The notes: generated from the sequence alone by a model not told the origin. A stretch of 64,000 nt of DNA from Bacteroidia bacterium (GCA_022072225.1 JAJVIC010000009.1:527746-591745); one strand, 5' to 3'. Counted from the stretch's first letter, positions 51,574-61,371 are shown. Made by a program: numbers and translations.

Positions 51574-52689
51574 ATGAAAACGACCTTAATAAAGTATTTC
51601 TCTTTGCTTATAAGTCTTTCGCTATTAATAATTGCCTGCTCAGACAATAAATCAAAAATAAGCGGCAACATTGAAAACGCTAAAAACGAAACACTTTATT
51701 TTGAGCAGTTGACTTCCACTAAAGTCAATAAACTTGATTCGGTTAAAATTGAAAAGAATGGAGATTTTAAAATGAATGTCAAAATTCCCGAATACGGATT
51801 TTACCGTGTGCGCCTGAGCGACAATAATTTTATTACGCTGCTGCTCGACTCAACTTCTGTTATTGAACTCACGGCAAATGCTTTAAATATGCAAGACGGT
51901 TACACAATTAAAGGTTCGCCCGAATCAGAGAAAATTGCAGTTCTCTTTAATGGAATGAAACAAACATTTGCAACCCGCGACTCACTCAGCAGGCTTTATA
52001 ATATGCTGGCACAACAAGGTAAATTAGATACTGCTACTGCCGCTTCACTTACTTCGCAGTTTATGGCTATCAATAAATCTAACCGCGACTATATTATAAA
52101 TTTTGCAAAAGAAAACAGCAATTCATTGCTTCCATTGCTGGCAGTGGAATACCTGAATCCTCAGGAGGATATTGCTGAAATAACCAAGATTGTAGAATCG
52201 TTGAATACTAATTTCCCTAACTCGGATTATGTAAAACCGCTTTTGGCAAGAATAGGTGAAATGAAGCGTTTGTCACTTGGTTCAGAAGCTCCCGAGATTG
52301 TAGTAAACGATCCCGATGGAAAACAAATTACTCTTTCATCTTTGCGCGGAAAAGTGGTGTTGATTGATTTCTGGGCTTCGTGGTGTGGACCTTGCCGCAA
52401 AGAAAACCCCAATGTTGTGAAGATGTATCAGAAATATAAAGACAAAGGATTTGAGATTTTCGGTGTTTCGTTAGACAGAGAAAAAGAGGCTTGGTTGCAG
52501 GCTATTGCTGCCGACAAGCTTACATGGAAACATGGCAGCGAACTGGCTTTCTGGAACTCAACTTTTGTAAAGACCTATAATATAGACGGTATTCCTAAAG
52601 CAGTATTAGTTGACAAAAACGGAATTATCATAGCCAAAGATTTGCGCGGACCACAACTGGAACAGAAACTGGCGGAAGTGCTCAATTAA
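51574..52689 (+). CDS. Thioredoxin-like (TlpA/ResA) lipoprotein with DUF4369 domain
   Basis: 371 residues from the ATG at 51574 (a clean lipobox: LSLLIIAC, Cys22). DUF4369-type N-terminal sandwich about 28-130 (KISGNIENAKNETLYFEQLTS), a helical linker, then a thioredoxin fold with W270-C-G-P-C274 in FWASWCGPCRKENPNVVKMYQKY and the cis-Pro loop IDGIPKAVLVDKNG. Periplasm-facing thiol-disulfide reductase, perhaps for cytochrome maturation or protein repair. The M1 peptidase gene follows 12 nt later. Confidence 0.9.
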   Translation: MKTTLIKYFSLLISLSLLIIACSDNKSKISGNIENAKNETLYFEQLTSTKVNKLDSVKIEKNGDFKMNVKIPEYGFYRVRLSDNNFITLLLDSTSVIELTANALNMQDGYTIKGSPESEKIAVLFNGMKQTFATRDSLSRLYNMLAQQGKLDTATAASLTSQFMAINKSNRDYIINFAKENSNSLLPLLAVEYLNPQEDIAEITKIVESLNTNFPNSDYVKPLLARIGEMKRLSLGSEAPEIVVNDPDGKQITLSSLRGKVVLIDFWASWCGPCRKENPNVVKMYQKYKDKGFEIFGVSLDREKEAWLQAIAADKLTWKHGSELAFWNSTFVKTYNIDGIPKAVLVDKNGIIIAKDLRGPQLEQKLAEVLN

Positions 52690-52701
52690 TCTAAAACATT
52701 T

Positions 52702-55700
52702 ATGAAAAAACTATTCTCATTAGTAATTATCTCAATTCCATTCTTTGCTCTTGCTCAGGAAGAAACTCCTTATTTCCAGCAGGAAGTAAACTACACCATT
52801 CATGTAAAACTGGATGATGTAAAGCACGAACTGAATGCCGACATCAGCATGGAATACATCAATAATTCGCCCGATTGGTTAGATGTCATTTATATTCACC
52901 TGTGGCCCAACGCCTACAAAAATCATAAAACAGCTTTGGCAAAACAGCAGGTTGAAAATGGTGAAACCAAGCTATATTATGCTAAAGAAGAAAATCGTGG
53001 CTACATAGACAGCCTTGACTTTAAAGTAAACGGTGTTGCCGTGAAATGGGAATACGATTCAAAGAACATCGACATCTGTAAATTGGTGTTGAGCGAGCCA
53101 TTGAAGCCTAAAGGAAAACTAACCATCAGTACTCCATTCCATGTAAAAATTCCGCTTGGCGAATATTCACGCCTCGGGCATTTGGGGCAGAGCTACCAGA
53201 TAACACAGTGGTATCCCAAGCCGGCTGTATATGACCGCAACGGATGGAATCCTATGCCGTATTTAGACCAAGGCGAGTTTTATTCTGAGTTCGGAAGTTT
53301 TGATGTGAGCATTACATTGCCTAAAAACTATGTGCTGGGTGCAACGGGCGACATGGTTGGAGGTGAAGCCGAACTGAAATGGCTGAACGAAATTGCTGAG
53401 CAAACAAAAAACAAAACTTCGTTCGGTGACGGAAAAACATTTCCCAAATCATCAGATGAAATGAAAACATTGCGCTTCAAACAAAGTAAGGTGCATGACT
53501 TTGCATGGTTTGCCGATAAGCGTTACAATGTTTTGAAAGGCGAAGTGGAAATGCCTGTATCAAAACGTAAAGTAACAACCTGGGCTATGTTTACTGACGG
53601 AGAAGCCGACCTGTGGAGCAACGCCATTGAATACCTTAACGATGCAACGTTTTTTTATTCGCAAAAAGTGGGCGAGTATCCTTATAATCATGTAACCGCA
53701 GTTGATGGTGCGCTAAGTGCCGGAGGCGGAATGGAATATCCCAACATCACTGTTATCGGTACTTCGGGCGATAAGAGAACACTGGAACAAACCATTATGC
53801 ACGAAGTGGGGCATAACTGGTTTTATGGAATTTTGGGAAGCAACGAACGTGTTCATCCTTGGTTAGACGAAGGTTTCAACTCTTTTATTGAAGGTCGTTA
53901 CATGCGCAACAAATATCCCAAAGCAACTTTTGCCGATGTGCTGGGCGGTAATTTACCTCTCCCTGTTTTAAAATATCTGGGTGCTGACAAATTTCCTCAG
54001 GAAGCGATGAGTGAGTTGGCTTATCTTTTTTCAGCACGCCAAAATCTTGACCAGCCGGTTGAACTGCATGCAGCCGACTACATGAAAGTAAACTACGGAA
54101 CGATTGTGTATATGAAGACCGCGCTCATTATGGATTACCTCATGGGTTATCTGGGCGAAGAAAAAATGGACGACATCATGCACGATTATTTTGAGGCCTG
54201 GAAATTCAAACATCCGCAACCCGAAGATTTCAGAAAAATGGCGGAAGAGCGTGGCGGAAAATTAGACTGGTTCTTCGATGACATGGTAAACACTTCCAAG
54301 AAATTAGACTACAGTGTTTGTTCCGTTAAAAAGGATGAGGAACGCAAAACATGGAAACTGAAAGTGCACAACTGCGGAAAGATTGCCGGTCCGGTTTCCA
54401 TCACTGCCTATAATAAGGACTCGGTTATGAAGACCGAATGGTTTTCCGGTTTCACTGATTCGCGTACGCTGGAATTTCCCGAGGGCGATTACGATAAATT
54501 TATCATCAACGAAAAAGCCCCGGAGATCGATAAGAACAACAATACCATCCGCACTAAAGGAATGTTGCGGACTATTGAACCTTTGCAAATCAAATTCCTG
54601 GGAACAATGGAGCGTGCCGACCGCACACAACTTTTCTGGTCGCCCGTTATCGGTTGGAACAACTATAATAAGACCTTGCTTGGTGCGGTTTTCTACAACA
54701 GTTTTTTCCCTGCCAATAAATTGGACTACACCGTTATGCCATTATATGGAACGGGCAATAATGATTTTGCGGGCTACTTTAATGTAGGTTATACTTTTCG
54801 TCCGAATGGATTTTTGCAGGAGATAAGAATTGGTGTTTCGGGTCAGCGTTACGGCTATTTCTACCGCCCCGATGTTAGCTACCTTAATTACAATGTACTG
54901 AAACCCGAAATCAGCTTCAGCATTAAGAAAGACCCGCGCAGTTCCATCACACAAAGTTTCCGTTTCCGCCACATCAGTGTTTCAAAAGAGATACCAACCT
55001 TTGATGCTGCCGAAAACGGTTATGTAGGTACTGCTTCCTATTACTATGTAAACGACTACACCCAAATCTTTGTGGACAACCGCAAAATAAATCCCTGGTC
55101 GGGAAAAATTAATGTACAGCAGGGTAGAGGTTTTGTAAAAGCATCCATTGAAGCTAAGTACCGCATCAGCTATAAGGGAAAGAATAAAGGTTTTGACATC
55201 CGTTTGTTTGCCGGGCAGTTTTTTATAAAAAACAATACCGGACCGTACCGCTTCCGCATGGCTGGGCAGCGCGGCTTTCAGGATTATTTGTTTGACGATA
55301 CATTCCTTGGAAGAACCGATGCAAAAGGAGTTTTCTCGCAACAGTTTACCGAAACCGATGGTAATTTTAAAGTGCCTACCGGAGTTGGGCAAACCGATGA
55401 CTGGCTGATTGCTTTGAATTTGAAAACCTCTATCCACCGCAGAATTCCTTTGAACATTTATGCCGATTTAGGAACCTATAAGAATGCAGCCAACGCTTAT
55501 CCCGGTTCAAAATTTCTGATGTTTAATGCAGGACTTTCGGTGCCCGTTGTGCCCAATGTATTCGAGGTTTATTTCCCTTTGCTAAGCTCGTCTGACATTA
55601 ACGACAATCTGGAACTTACCACCAAGAACTACTGGCAGCGCATACGCTTCACCCTTAATTTCAACAACATTAATCCATTGAAGAAAGTAAGGGAAGTTAA

Positions 55701-55710
55701 GCCGAATTAG
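52702..55710 (+). CDS. M1 family aminopeptidase with C-terminal beta-barrel-like domain
   Basis: 1002 residues. Signal peptide about 1-18 (FFALAQ). M1 features: GGMEYP in SAGGGMEYPNITVIG (exopeptidase motif), zinc site H367-E-V-G-H371 with Glu390 in HPWLDEGFNSF (HExxH-x18-E). The C-terminal about 360 residues are not the usual M1 helical domain: they alternate like outer-membrane strands (FAGYFNVGYTFRPNGFLQEIRIGVSG, KASIEAKYRISYKGKNKGFDIRLFAG, RMAGQRGFQDYLFDD) with an Omp85-like RGF segment. Probably anchored in the outer membrane. Co-directional with the thioredoxin-like gene. Confidence 0.88.
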   Translation: MKKLFSLVIISIPFFALAQEETPYFQQEVNYTIHVKLDDVKHELNADISMEYINNSPDWLDVIYIHLWPNAYKNHKTALAKQQVENGETKLYYAKEENRGYIDSLDFKVNGVAVKWEYDSKNIDICKLVLSEPLKPKGKLTISTPFHVKIPLGEYSRLGHLGQSYQITQWYPKPAVYDRNGWNPMPYLDQGEFYSEFGSFDVSITLPKNYVLGATGDMVGGEAELKWLNEIAEQTKNKTSFGDGKTFPKSSDEMKTLRFKQSKVHDFAWFADKRYNVLKGEVEMPVSKRKVTTWAMFTDGEADLWSNAIEYLNDATFFYSQKVGEYPYNHVTAVDGALSAGGGMEYPNITVIGTSGDKRTLEQTIMHEVGHNWFYGILGSNERVHPWLDEGFNSFIEGRYMRNKYPKATFADVLGGNLPLPVLKYLGADKFPQEAMSELAYLFSARQNLDQPVELHAADYMKVNYGTIVYMKTALIMDYLMGYLGEEKMDDIMHDYFEAWKFKHPQPEDFRKMAEERGGKLDWFFDDMVNTSKKLDYSVCSVKKDEERKTWKLKVHNCGKIAGPVSITAYNKDSVMKTEWFSGFTDSRTLEFPEGDYDKFIINEKAPEIDKNNNTIRTKGMLRTIEPLQIKFLGTMERADRTQLFWSPVIGWNNYNKTLLGAVFYNSFFPANKLDYTVMPLYGTGNNDFAGYFNVGYTFRPNGFLQEIRIGVSGQRYGYFYRPDVSYLNYNVLKPEISFSIKKDPRSSITQSFRFRHISVSKEIPTFDAAENGYVGTASYYYVNDYTQIFVDNRKINPWSGKINVQQGRGFVKASIEAKYRISYKGKNKGFDIRLFAGQFFIKNNTGPYRFRMAGQRGFQDYLFDDTFLGRTDAKGVFSQQFTETDGNFKVPTGVGQTDDWLIALNLKTSIHRRIPLNIYADLGTYKNAANAYPGSKFLMFNAGLSVPVVPNVFEVYFPLLSSSDINDNLELTTKNYWQRIRFTLNFNNINPLKKVREVKPN

Positions 55711-55722
55711 AATTTCATTTGC

Positions 55723-55887
55723 ATGAAACCGCTTACAACAAAAGATGCTGTATTAGGCATCGGCAGAAAATTTACTGATGACGAGCTGAGCGAATACCTG
55801 GAAAGAACAAAAGCCCGGAAAGCAAAATCGGCTGCCCAAACAAAGCTTGATTTGAAATTGCGCTTAGCACAAAACACTAAAAAATGA
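55723..55887 (+). CDS. Small antitoxin of a RelE/ParE-type pair
   Basis: 54 residues (MKPLTTKDAVLGIGRKFTDD at the start, Lys/Ala-rich helix to the end AQNTKK). The stop TGA overlaps the toxin ATG as ATGA, the standard layout. Helical and charged, with no clear DNA-binding fold by eye; assigned as antitoxin from position and size. Confidence 0.7.
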   Translation: MKPLTTKDAVLGIGRKFTDDELSEYLERTKARKAKSAAQTKLDLKLRLAQNTKK

Positions 55888-56168
55888 ACGTTCTTTTTAA
55901 GCCGGAGGCCGAAGAAGCGCTTTTCGAAATTTCAAAATGGGTGGAGGAGAAGGAAGGCTCCGGCAGCGGAATTAAATTTGCCGAAGCCTTTATTGACAGG
56001 ATTACCGAATTTGTTTTACCCGATTTTAAGTATGCAGGTTGTTTTAACGATTCACTTGCAGTACTTAATCTTCGCTGCATTGCCATTAAAGATTGGGTTG
56101 TTGCTTTTAAACAAACCAAAGACGAATTCATAGTCCATTACATACTTTACGGACCGGGCCTGAAATAA
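55884..56168 (+). CDS. RelE/ParE superfamily toxin
   Basis: 94 residues. Typical start MNVLFKPEAEEALFEISKWVEEKEGSG and end LNLRCIAIKDWVVAFKQTKDEFIVHYILYGPGLK fit the RelE/ParE fold, which cuts ribosomal mRNA or poisons gyrase. The C-terminal strand pair YxLxxG is present. Starts within the antitoxin stop. No further gene follows on this strand. Confidence 0.82.
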   Translation: MNVLFKPEAEEALFEISKWVEEKEGSGSGIKFAEAFIDRITEFVLPDFKYAGCFNDSLAVLNLRCIAIKDWVVAFKQTKDEFIVHYILYGPGLK

Positions 56169-56177
56169 ACCTGCAGT

Positions 56178-58277
56178 TTATTCGGGATGATAAATCCGTT
56201 CTGCGCTTTTGTAAACGTCCTCTTTCTTCAGCGACATTTTTTTCATTTTGTGTTCTGAGAATAAAGGCATCTGGTCGGTGTAGTGCTTGCTGTAAGGCAT
56301 ACTGGATGCGCCAAAGGCATTGATGGATTCTATCTGTGGTCCTTGTTTGGTAAACTGCACCAACTGCACATAACCGTCTCCGGCTTTCATGCGGATACGT
56401 CCATCGGGCAAAATATCACCGAACACAGCGCGAATGGCATCAGGCCCTCCGCTAATTCCGTAATATTTTCCTGCGCGTTCCAGCACCTGTACTTTGCCGG
56501 TGGTAACATCAATGGTTCCGAAGTGTTTCAGCAGATGTTCCTGCGCTTCGCGTATGCAGGCAACTGCTAATGCTTCCATTTTGGTATCATCGTTTTCAAC
56601 GCCCTGCCTGCGTTCATGCGGCCCCTGCAGCAAACGGTAAATTGAAAACAGAAATACAGGAAAATTGCGGTCAAGCGTATCGGCTGTGCGGTCGAAGTTT
56701 TTAATTCTCACAATGGCATCGGCTATGTCGGGATACTTTGCCGTGTCTAACTGAAAGAATTTATCCATCCAGAAATCGCCTTTAAAGGTTGTGCGCCTGG
56801 GAAAGGTGTGGTCATATTTCAGGTCTTTGAAATTCTGATAACTCAGTGTTGTGTTGGCGTATTTCTCATTCATCAGTTCTTCAAAGCGCAGGCTGCGGTT
56901 GTTATATTGCTCAACGTAACCAATGCCGGGATTGAATTGCGGAAGCGTACAATTTTGCTCATCGCAGGTAGCTTCATAACCCGCATTGTTGGTGTTGAAC
57001 ACATAACCGCAATCGGGATTCAGAAAATGCGCAAGGCTGTCGATGGGCAGGTATTTTTTATCCCACAGCGTTGCAGAGGTATCACCCGGCAATACTTTTT
57101 TCCAGTTGTAGTGCCTGTTGCGGTGGGGTATTAAACCGTTGGCGATAAAGAATATGGTGTCATTCTTATCGGCATAGGTAATGTTCTGGCGCGATAAACC
57201 TTGTACATCCAATGCTTCACGGAACTCGGTAAAGTTGCGTGCCTTATTCATTCTGAACCATTGCAGCGAGGGTTTTAATTCCAGCAATGCGGGCATGCGC
57301 AGCGAAAAAACTCCGTTATCGTTTTTCATGGTAGGGCCATAAACGCTGGTCCAGTATTTCTTGCGCACACGCAGCTTAAAGTTCTTCTTTTTGCCTAAAG
57401 CAACAATCAGTTTCGCGCGATGCGTTTCTAATTTTTTCCATGCGCCATCAAACTTGTACCAATTCTTTTTGCGCGGGTGCATGGTTAGTTTGTAAACATC
57501 AATCTCGTCTAATTGTCCGGTAGTGTGTCCCCAGCCTAGGTTTTCGTTGGTACCCAGAAAGATTGTTGCCGAGCCGTGGAAAAGTGCTCCTACTATATTC
57601 CAGCCTTCTTCGCTGCACACATGCGCCTCGTACCAAGAGAGCAAACCCTCAATGGGCTGATGCGCATTCACCGCCAGAAAGGAATTTCCGTTTTCGGTTT
57701 TGGCGGAGTGAAACGCGAAAGCGTTGGACCCGATTCCGTCTTCGGGTTTGGGCATGTCTTTAATAATGCGACCATCCACCATCTTTTTTACGGTGCCCTC
57801 CACACCGCCCATCAGTGCCATGCCCAGCATATAGCCTGCCACTAAGTGTTGCGGACGAATGGGTAATAGTTTTTTATCCCACAATTTTTCGGGATACTTT
57901 GTATAATAAGCATTGGCACCCGCTGCGTAGCCTTCCAGTACACGCTTAAAATCATCGGGTATTTCTTGCTCGTAATTTGCTTCTACATAGTCCATAGTAC
58001 CCAGAAACTGGATGGCAAAATCTATTTTAGCTCCTTCCATGCCTAAGCGTTTGCCCAGTAAACCTTTTATGGCACTGAGCAGGTATTGCGAGTTGCTGGT
58101 ATCGTCTTCGGCTGTAGCCCATGCCAGCCCGAAGGCTGCTTCGGCATCGGTTTTGCCGAATACATGCGGCACTCCGAAACTGTCGCGCACTATTTCAATG
58201 TTCTGGGTATTGATGGTTTGGGCTGAAATGAAGAAAGAAGAGAACAGACAGAAGACAGTAGCTAAGGAAAGGCGCAT
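56178..58277 (-). CDS. Penicillin acylase family (Ntn-hydrolase) protein
   Basis: 699 residues from the ATG at 58277 (signal peptide MRLSLATVFCLFSSFFISAQ); the longer frame from 58457 adds 60 residues without sense. Ntn amidohydrolase made as a precursor: the alpha part begins IEIVRDSFGVPHVFGKTDAEAAFGLAWATAEDD, and the nucleophile is probably Ser184 in GIG-SNAFAFHSAKT, exposed by self-cleavage. NENLGWGHTTGQLDEIDVY and TNNAGYEAT (near 400-405) fit the family. Cleaves amides such as N-acyl homoserine lactones or acyl-peptides in relatives; the substrate here is unknown. Confidence 0.9.
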   Translation of the reverse strand: MRLSLATVFCLFSSFFISAQTINTQNIEIVRDSFGVPHVFGKTDAEAAFGLAWATAEDDTSNSQYLLSAIKGLLGKRLGMEGAKIDFAIQFLGTMDYVEANYEQEIPDDFKRVLEGYAAGANAYYTKYPEKLWDKKLLPIRPQHLVAGYMLGMALMGGVEGTVKKMVDGRIIKDMPKPEDGIGSNAFAFHSAKTENGNSFLAVNAHQPIEGLLSWYEAHVCSEEGWNIVGALFHGSATIFLGTNENLGWGHTTGQLDEIDVYKLTMHPRKKNWYKFDGAWKKLETHRAKLIVALGKKKNFKLRVRKKYWTSVYGPTMKNDNGVFSLRMPALLELKPSLQWFRMNKARNFTEFREALDVQGLSRQNITYADKNDTIFFIANGLIPHRNRHYNWKKVLPGDTSATLWDKKYLPIDSLAHFLNPDCGYVFNTNNAGYEATCDEQNCTLPQFNPGIGYVEQYNNRSLRFEELMNEKYANTTLSYQNFKDLKYDHTFPRRTTFKGDFWMDKFFQLDTAKYPDIADAIVRIKNFDRTADTLDRNFPVFLFSIYRLLQGPHERRQGVENDDTKMEALAVACIREAQEHLLKHFGTIDVTTGKVQVLERAGKYYGISGGPDAIRAVFGDILPDGRIRMKAGDGYVQLVQFTKQGPQIESINAFGASSMPYSKHYTDQMPLFSEHKMKKMSLKKEDVYKSAERIYHPE

Positions 58278-58517
58278 AAATGGATTTTTTAATTGCCCGA
58301 ATGTAGAGCAAATCAGAAAGCAAATGACAGGTAAGTGCAATGGATTTTTACCGCAGGTTTGGATGTTCACTCTCCGCGTCTGCTGAATGAACGTTTTCAT
58401 ATCAATACAGAACTGAAGAATGGAATGTCCGGCACTTAAAAAAACAATTAACGACATAATAGTGAGTAATACCCTTTAAAATAAGCAGTTTGTCTGTTAT
58501 TGTATTCAGCTGAAGCG

Positions 58518-58895
58518 CTTCTTAAAACCTCAAAAACCTTGCAGCGGACCTCAAGTCCGTAGCAGCGGAGTTGAGGTCCGCTGATCAGATTTTCGATCCC
58601 GTATCAGCGGAGTTAAGGTCTTTTGCAGCCGGGAACAAGTCCGCTGCAGCGGAACAAAGTTTTCTTGCAAGAAGGATGAGATTTTTTGCAAAAAGGTTGA
58701 GCTTTGTTGCTCAAATGTTCTATCCCCCAGCAGAGGAGAACGTGTCTGTTATAACGGTACAGAGGCTCTTTACAAAAAGGTTAAGGTTTTTTGCAGGAAG
58801 GTTGAGGTTTTTTGCTCAGCGGCTCGTTTTTATAAAAATAGTATTATTCAAGACCGATAACTGAACAATGGTAACCGATAACCGATTAACCCTGC
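58518..58895. repeat. Degenerate tandem array, about 18 units of exactly 21 bp
   Basis: Unit starts fall every 21 bp from 58518 (58539, 58560, 58581 ... 58812). TTGCA-type columns 1-5 recur in units at 58539, 58623, 58665, 58686 and 58791, with GTTGAGGT or close relatives at columns 11-18 in those at 58560, 58686, 58770 and 58791. The last units (58854, 58875) share CCGATAAC. Units differ strongly yet stay in phase. It fills the 58278-59013 gap and stops 22 nt before the -33 element of hppA. Confidence 0.75.
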
Positions 58896-58916
58896 CAACT
58901 CTTTTCTCTGCCCCCC

Positions 58917-58947
58917 TTTGCATAATTTCTATTTAATAATACCTTTG
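58917..58947 (+). promoter_or_regulatory. Promoter of hppA
   Basis: TTTG (58917-58920), 19-nt spacer, TACCTTTG (58940-58947): full Bacteroidota pattern, 66 nt before the ATG at 59014. Confidence 0.65.
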
Positions 58948-58978
58948 CGCCCCTCAAAAAAACAGAACACAATAAATA

Positions 58979-59007
58979 TTAAACATTTAAACATTAGACA
59001 TTAAACA
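58979..59007 (+). repeat. AAACATT-type leader microrepeat, copy 2
   Basis: ATTAAACATTTAAACATTAG plus ACATTAAAC directly before the hppA ATG. It is the same motif and orientation relative to the gene as before yajQ (4921-4957). Confidence 0.5.
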
Positions 59008-59013
59008 AAGAAT

Positions 59014-61344
59014 ATGGAAAATCTGATTTACATTCTTCCCGTGTTTGGATTGGTAGCCCTGGCATACATGGCAATACTTTCAAGCTGGGTAACCAAACAA
59101 GATGCAGGCGATGCAAAAATGAGCGGCATTGCACAAAACATTGCCGAAGGTGCTATGGCTTTCCTGAAAGCCGAATACCGCATATTGGCTATTTACGTAT
59201 TGCTCGCGGGCACAGGATTAGGAATACTTTCGCAGGTTCCTAAAGTAGCCGTTCACTCAAGCGTGTTGATTGTAGCGGCATTTGTAATAGGATGTTTCTT
59301 TTCGGCATTGGCAGGTTTTCTTGGAATGCGTATAGCAACACAAGCCAACGTGCGCACCACTCAGGCAGCTAAAACCTCATTGGCTAAAGCCCTCAAAGTT
59401 TCTTTCGGTGGCGGAACTGTAATGGGTCTCGGAGTAGCAGGTCTGGCAGTATTGGGTTTAAGTTCTTTATTTATCATATTCTTCTTCCAGTTCATGGGTG
59501 GCGATTTTACTACCGGTGGAGGCTACGATGGCATGACTAAAGTGCTGGAAGTATTGGCAGGTTTTTCGCTGGGCGCTGAATCAATCGCTTTGTTTGCCCG
59601 TGTGGGGGGAGGTATTTATACCAAAGCTGCTGACGTAGGTGCCGATCTGGTTGGTAAAGTAGAAGCAGGAATTCCTGAGGATGACCCGCGTAACCCTGCA
59701 ACCATTGCCGATAACGTAGGCGATAACGTAGGTGACGTTGCCGGAATGGGTGCCGATTTATTCGGTTCGTATGTGGCTACCGTATTGGCTTCAATGGTAT
59801 TGGGTAACTATATCATCCGCGACAATGGCGGACATATTGCCGACAGCTTCGGAAGCATCGGCCCTATCTTGTTGCCCGTTGCTATTGCTGGAGTTGGTAT
59901 CATTGCATCTATCATCGGAAGTTTCCTGGTTAGCGTTTCAGAAAATGCGAAAGCAGATGTAAACACCGTACAAAGTGCATTGAACCGCGGTAACAATGTG
60001 GCCATGCTCCTGGCTCTTGCAGCTTCCTTTGTTCTTATCAAATTAATGTTGCCCGAAAGCATTCAGATGAGCGCATTCAATGCCGGTGAATTCAGCGTAA
60101 TCACCACCTCCTCAATGAATGTATTCTTTGCAGTATGTATAGGTATGGCAGTTGGCTATTTGATTTCATATATTACCGAGTACTATACAGGCTTGGGCGG
60201 AAAACCGGTTCTAGGCATTGTTCAGAAATCAGCTACCGGTGCGGCTACTAATATTATCGCAGGACTTGGAACAGGTATGCTTTCAACAGCTTTCCCTGTA
60301 ATTATTTTTGCGGGAGCTATCTGGGGTGCTTATGCCTTGGCAGGTTTTTATGGTGTAGGTATCGCTGCTTCTGCTATGATGGCTACTACTGCTATGCAAT
60401 TAGCGGTTGATGCTTTTGGTCCTATCGCTGACAACGCAGGTGGTATAGCTGAAATGAGCGAATTGCCTAAAGAAGTGCGTGAAAAAACAGACGTGCTCGA
60501 CTCAGTTGGTAACACCACTGCTGCCGTTGGAAAAGGATTTGCCATTGCTTCTGCTGCTTTAACTGCACTGGCTTTGTTTGCCGCCTACGTTACGTTAACA
60601 GGCATTCACGGTATCAATATTTTTGACGCGAAAGTGTTGGCTGCTTTGTTTATCGGTGGTATGATACCGGTTGTGTTCTCTGCTCTTGCAATGAACTCGG
60701 TTGGTAAAGCTGCAATGGACATGGTAAACGAAGTGCGCAGACAGTTCCGCGAAATCCCCGGAATTCTGGAAGGAACCGGAAAACCTGAATACGGCAAATG
60801 CGTGGAAATTTCTACCAAAGCTGCTCTTCGCGAAATGCTTGCTCCCGGTGTTATCACAATTGTTACTCCTATCATCATTGGTCTTGCAATGGGTCCTGAA
60901 GCATTGGGTGCATACATGGCAGGTGTTACAGTAAGCGGTGTGCTTTGGGCTATTTTCCAGAACAATGCAGGCGGTGCATGGGACAATGCGAAAAAATCAT
61001 TCGAGAAAGGTGTGGAGATTGAAGTGAACGGAAAGAAAGAAATGTTCTACAAAAAATCGGAGCCGCATAAAGCTGCCGTTGTAGGTGATACTGTTGGAGA
61101 TCCTTTCAAAGATACTTCAGGTCCTTCTATGAACATCCTCATTAAACTTTCATCACTGGTTGGATTAACTATCGCACCTTTGATTGCTGTGGAGCACGTA
61201 GTAAAACACGAAGAACCGAATGCAGTTGTTTCTCCTGCTACTTCATCATTAAATGAAAACACAGAGAAGAACATCACCATCACCGATATCAACGGTGCAG
61301 GAGCTGTGAAAGAAGAAGCGAAATCAACTTCAGTAACAGAGTAA
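59014..61344 (+). CDS. hppA: K+-dependent, probably Na+-pumping membrane pyrophosphatase
   Basis: 776 residues, about 16 membrane helices. Hydrolyses PPi and exports cations. Active-site Asp-rich blocks: DDPRNPATIADNVGDNVGD (from Asp223), DAFGPIADNAGGIAEMSELP and GDTVGDPFKDTSGPSMN. GNTTAAVGKG with Ala503/Gly506 marks the K+-dependent subfamily (K+-independent ones have Lys/Thr). Glu189 in GFSLGAESIALF is typical of the Na+-transporting group; a dual Na+/H+ pump is also possible. The tail after residue about 730 is an unusual soluble Ser/Asn/Glu extension. Downstream of the second 21-bp array and followed by a terminator. Confidence 0.95.
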   Translation: MENLIYILPVFGLVALAYMAILSSWVTKQDAGDAKMSGIAQNIAEGAMAFLKAEYRILAIYVLLAGTGLGILSQVPKVAVHSSVLIVAAFVIGCFFSALAGFLGMRIATQANVRTTQAAKTSLAKALKVSFGGGTVMGLGVAGLAVLGLSSLFIIFFFQFMGGDFTTGGGYDGMTKVLEVLAGFSLGAESIALFARVGGGIYTKAADVGADLVGKVEAGIPEDDPRNPATIADNVGDNVGDVAGMGADLFGSYVATVLASMVLGNYIIRDNGGHIADSFGSIGPILLPVAIAGVGIIASIIGSFLVSVSENAKADVNTVQSALNRGNNVAMLLALAASFVLIKLMLPESIQMSAFNAGEFSVITTSSMNVFFAVCIGMAVGYLISYITEYYTGLGGKPVLGIVQKSATGAATNIIAGLGTGMLSTAFPVIIFAGAIWGAYALAGFYGVGIAASAMMATTAMQLAVDAFGPIADNAGGIAEMSELPKEVREKTDVLDSVGNTTAAVGKGFAIASAALTALALFAAYVTLTGIHGINIFDAKVLAALFIGGMIPVVFSALAMNSVGKAAMDMVNEVRRQFREIPGILEGTGKPEYGKCVEISTKAALREMLAPGVITIVTPIIIGLAMGPEALGAYMAGVTVSGVLWAIFQNNAGGAWDNAKKSFEKGVEIEVNGKKEMFYKKSEPHKAAVVGDTVGDPFKDTSGPSMNILIKLSSLVGLTIAPLIAVEHVVKHEEPNAVVSPATSSLNENTEKNITITDINGAGAVKEEAKSTSVTE

Positions 61345-61371
61345 TCTATTAACAATACGCTATTAAAAACG

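Noticed and set aside
58571-58864. Open frame over the 21-bp array coding heptads such as LRFFAGR
   Set aside because: 21 bp equals 7 codons, so any frame gives heptads. It starts at TTG, the frame is closed just upstream by TAG at 58560, and the other array has no open frame, so a DNA-level element is more likely.
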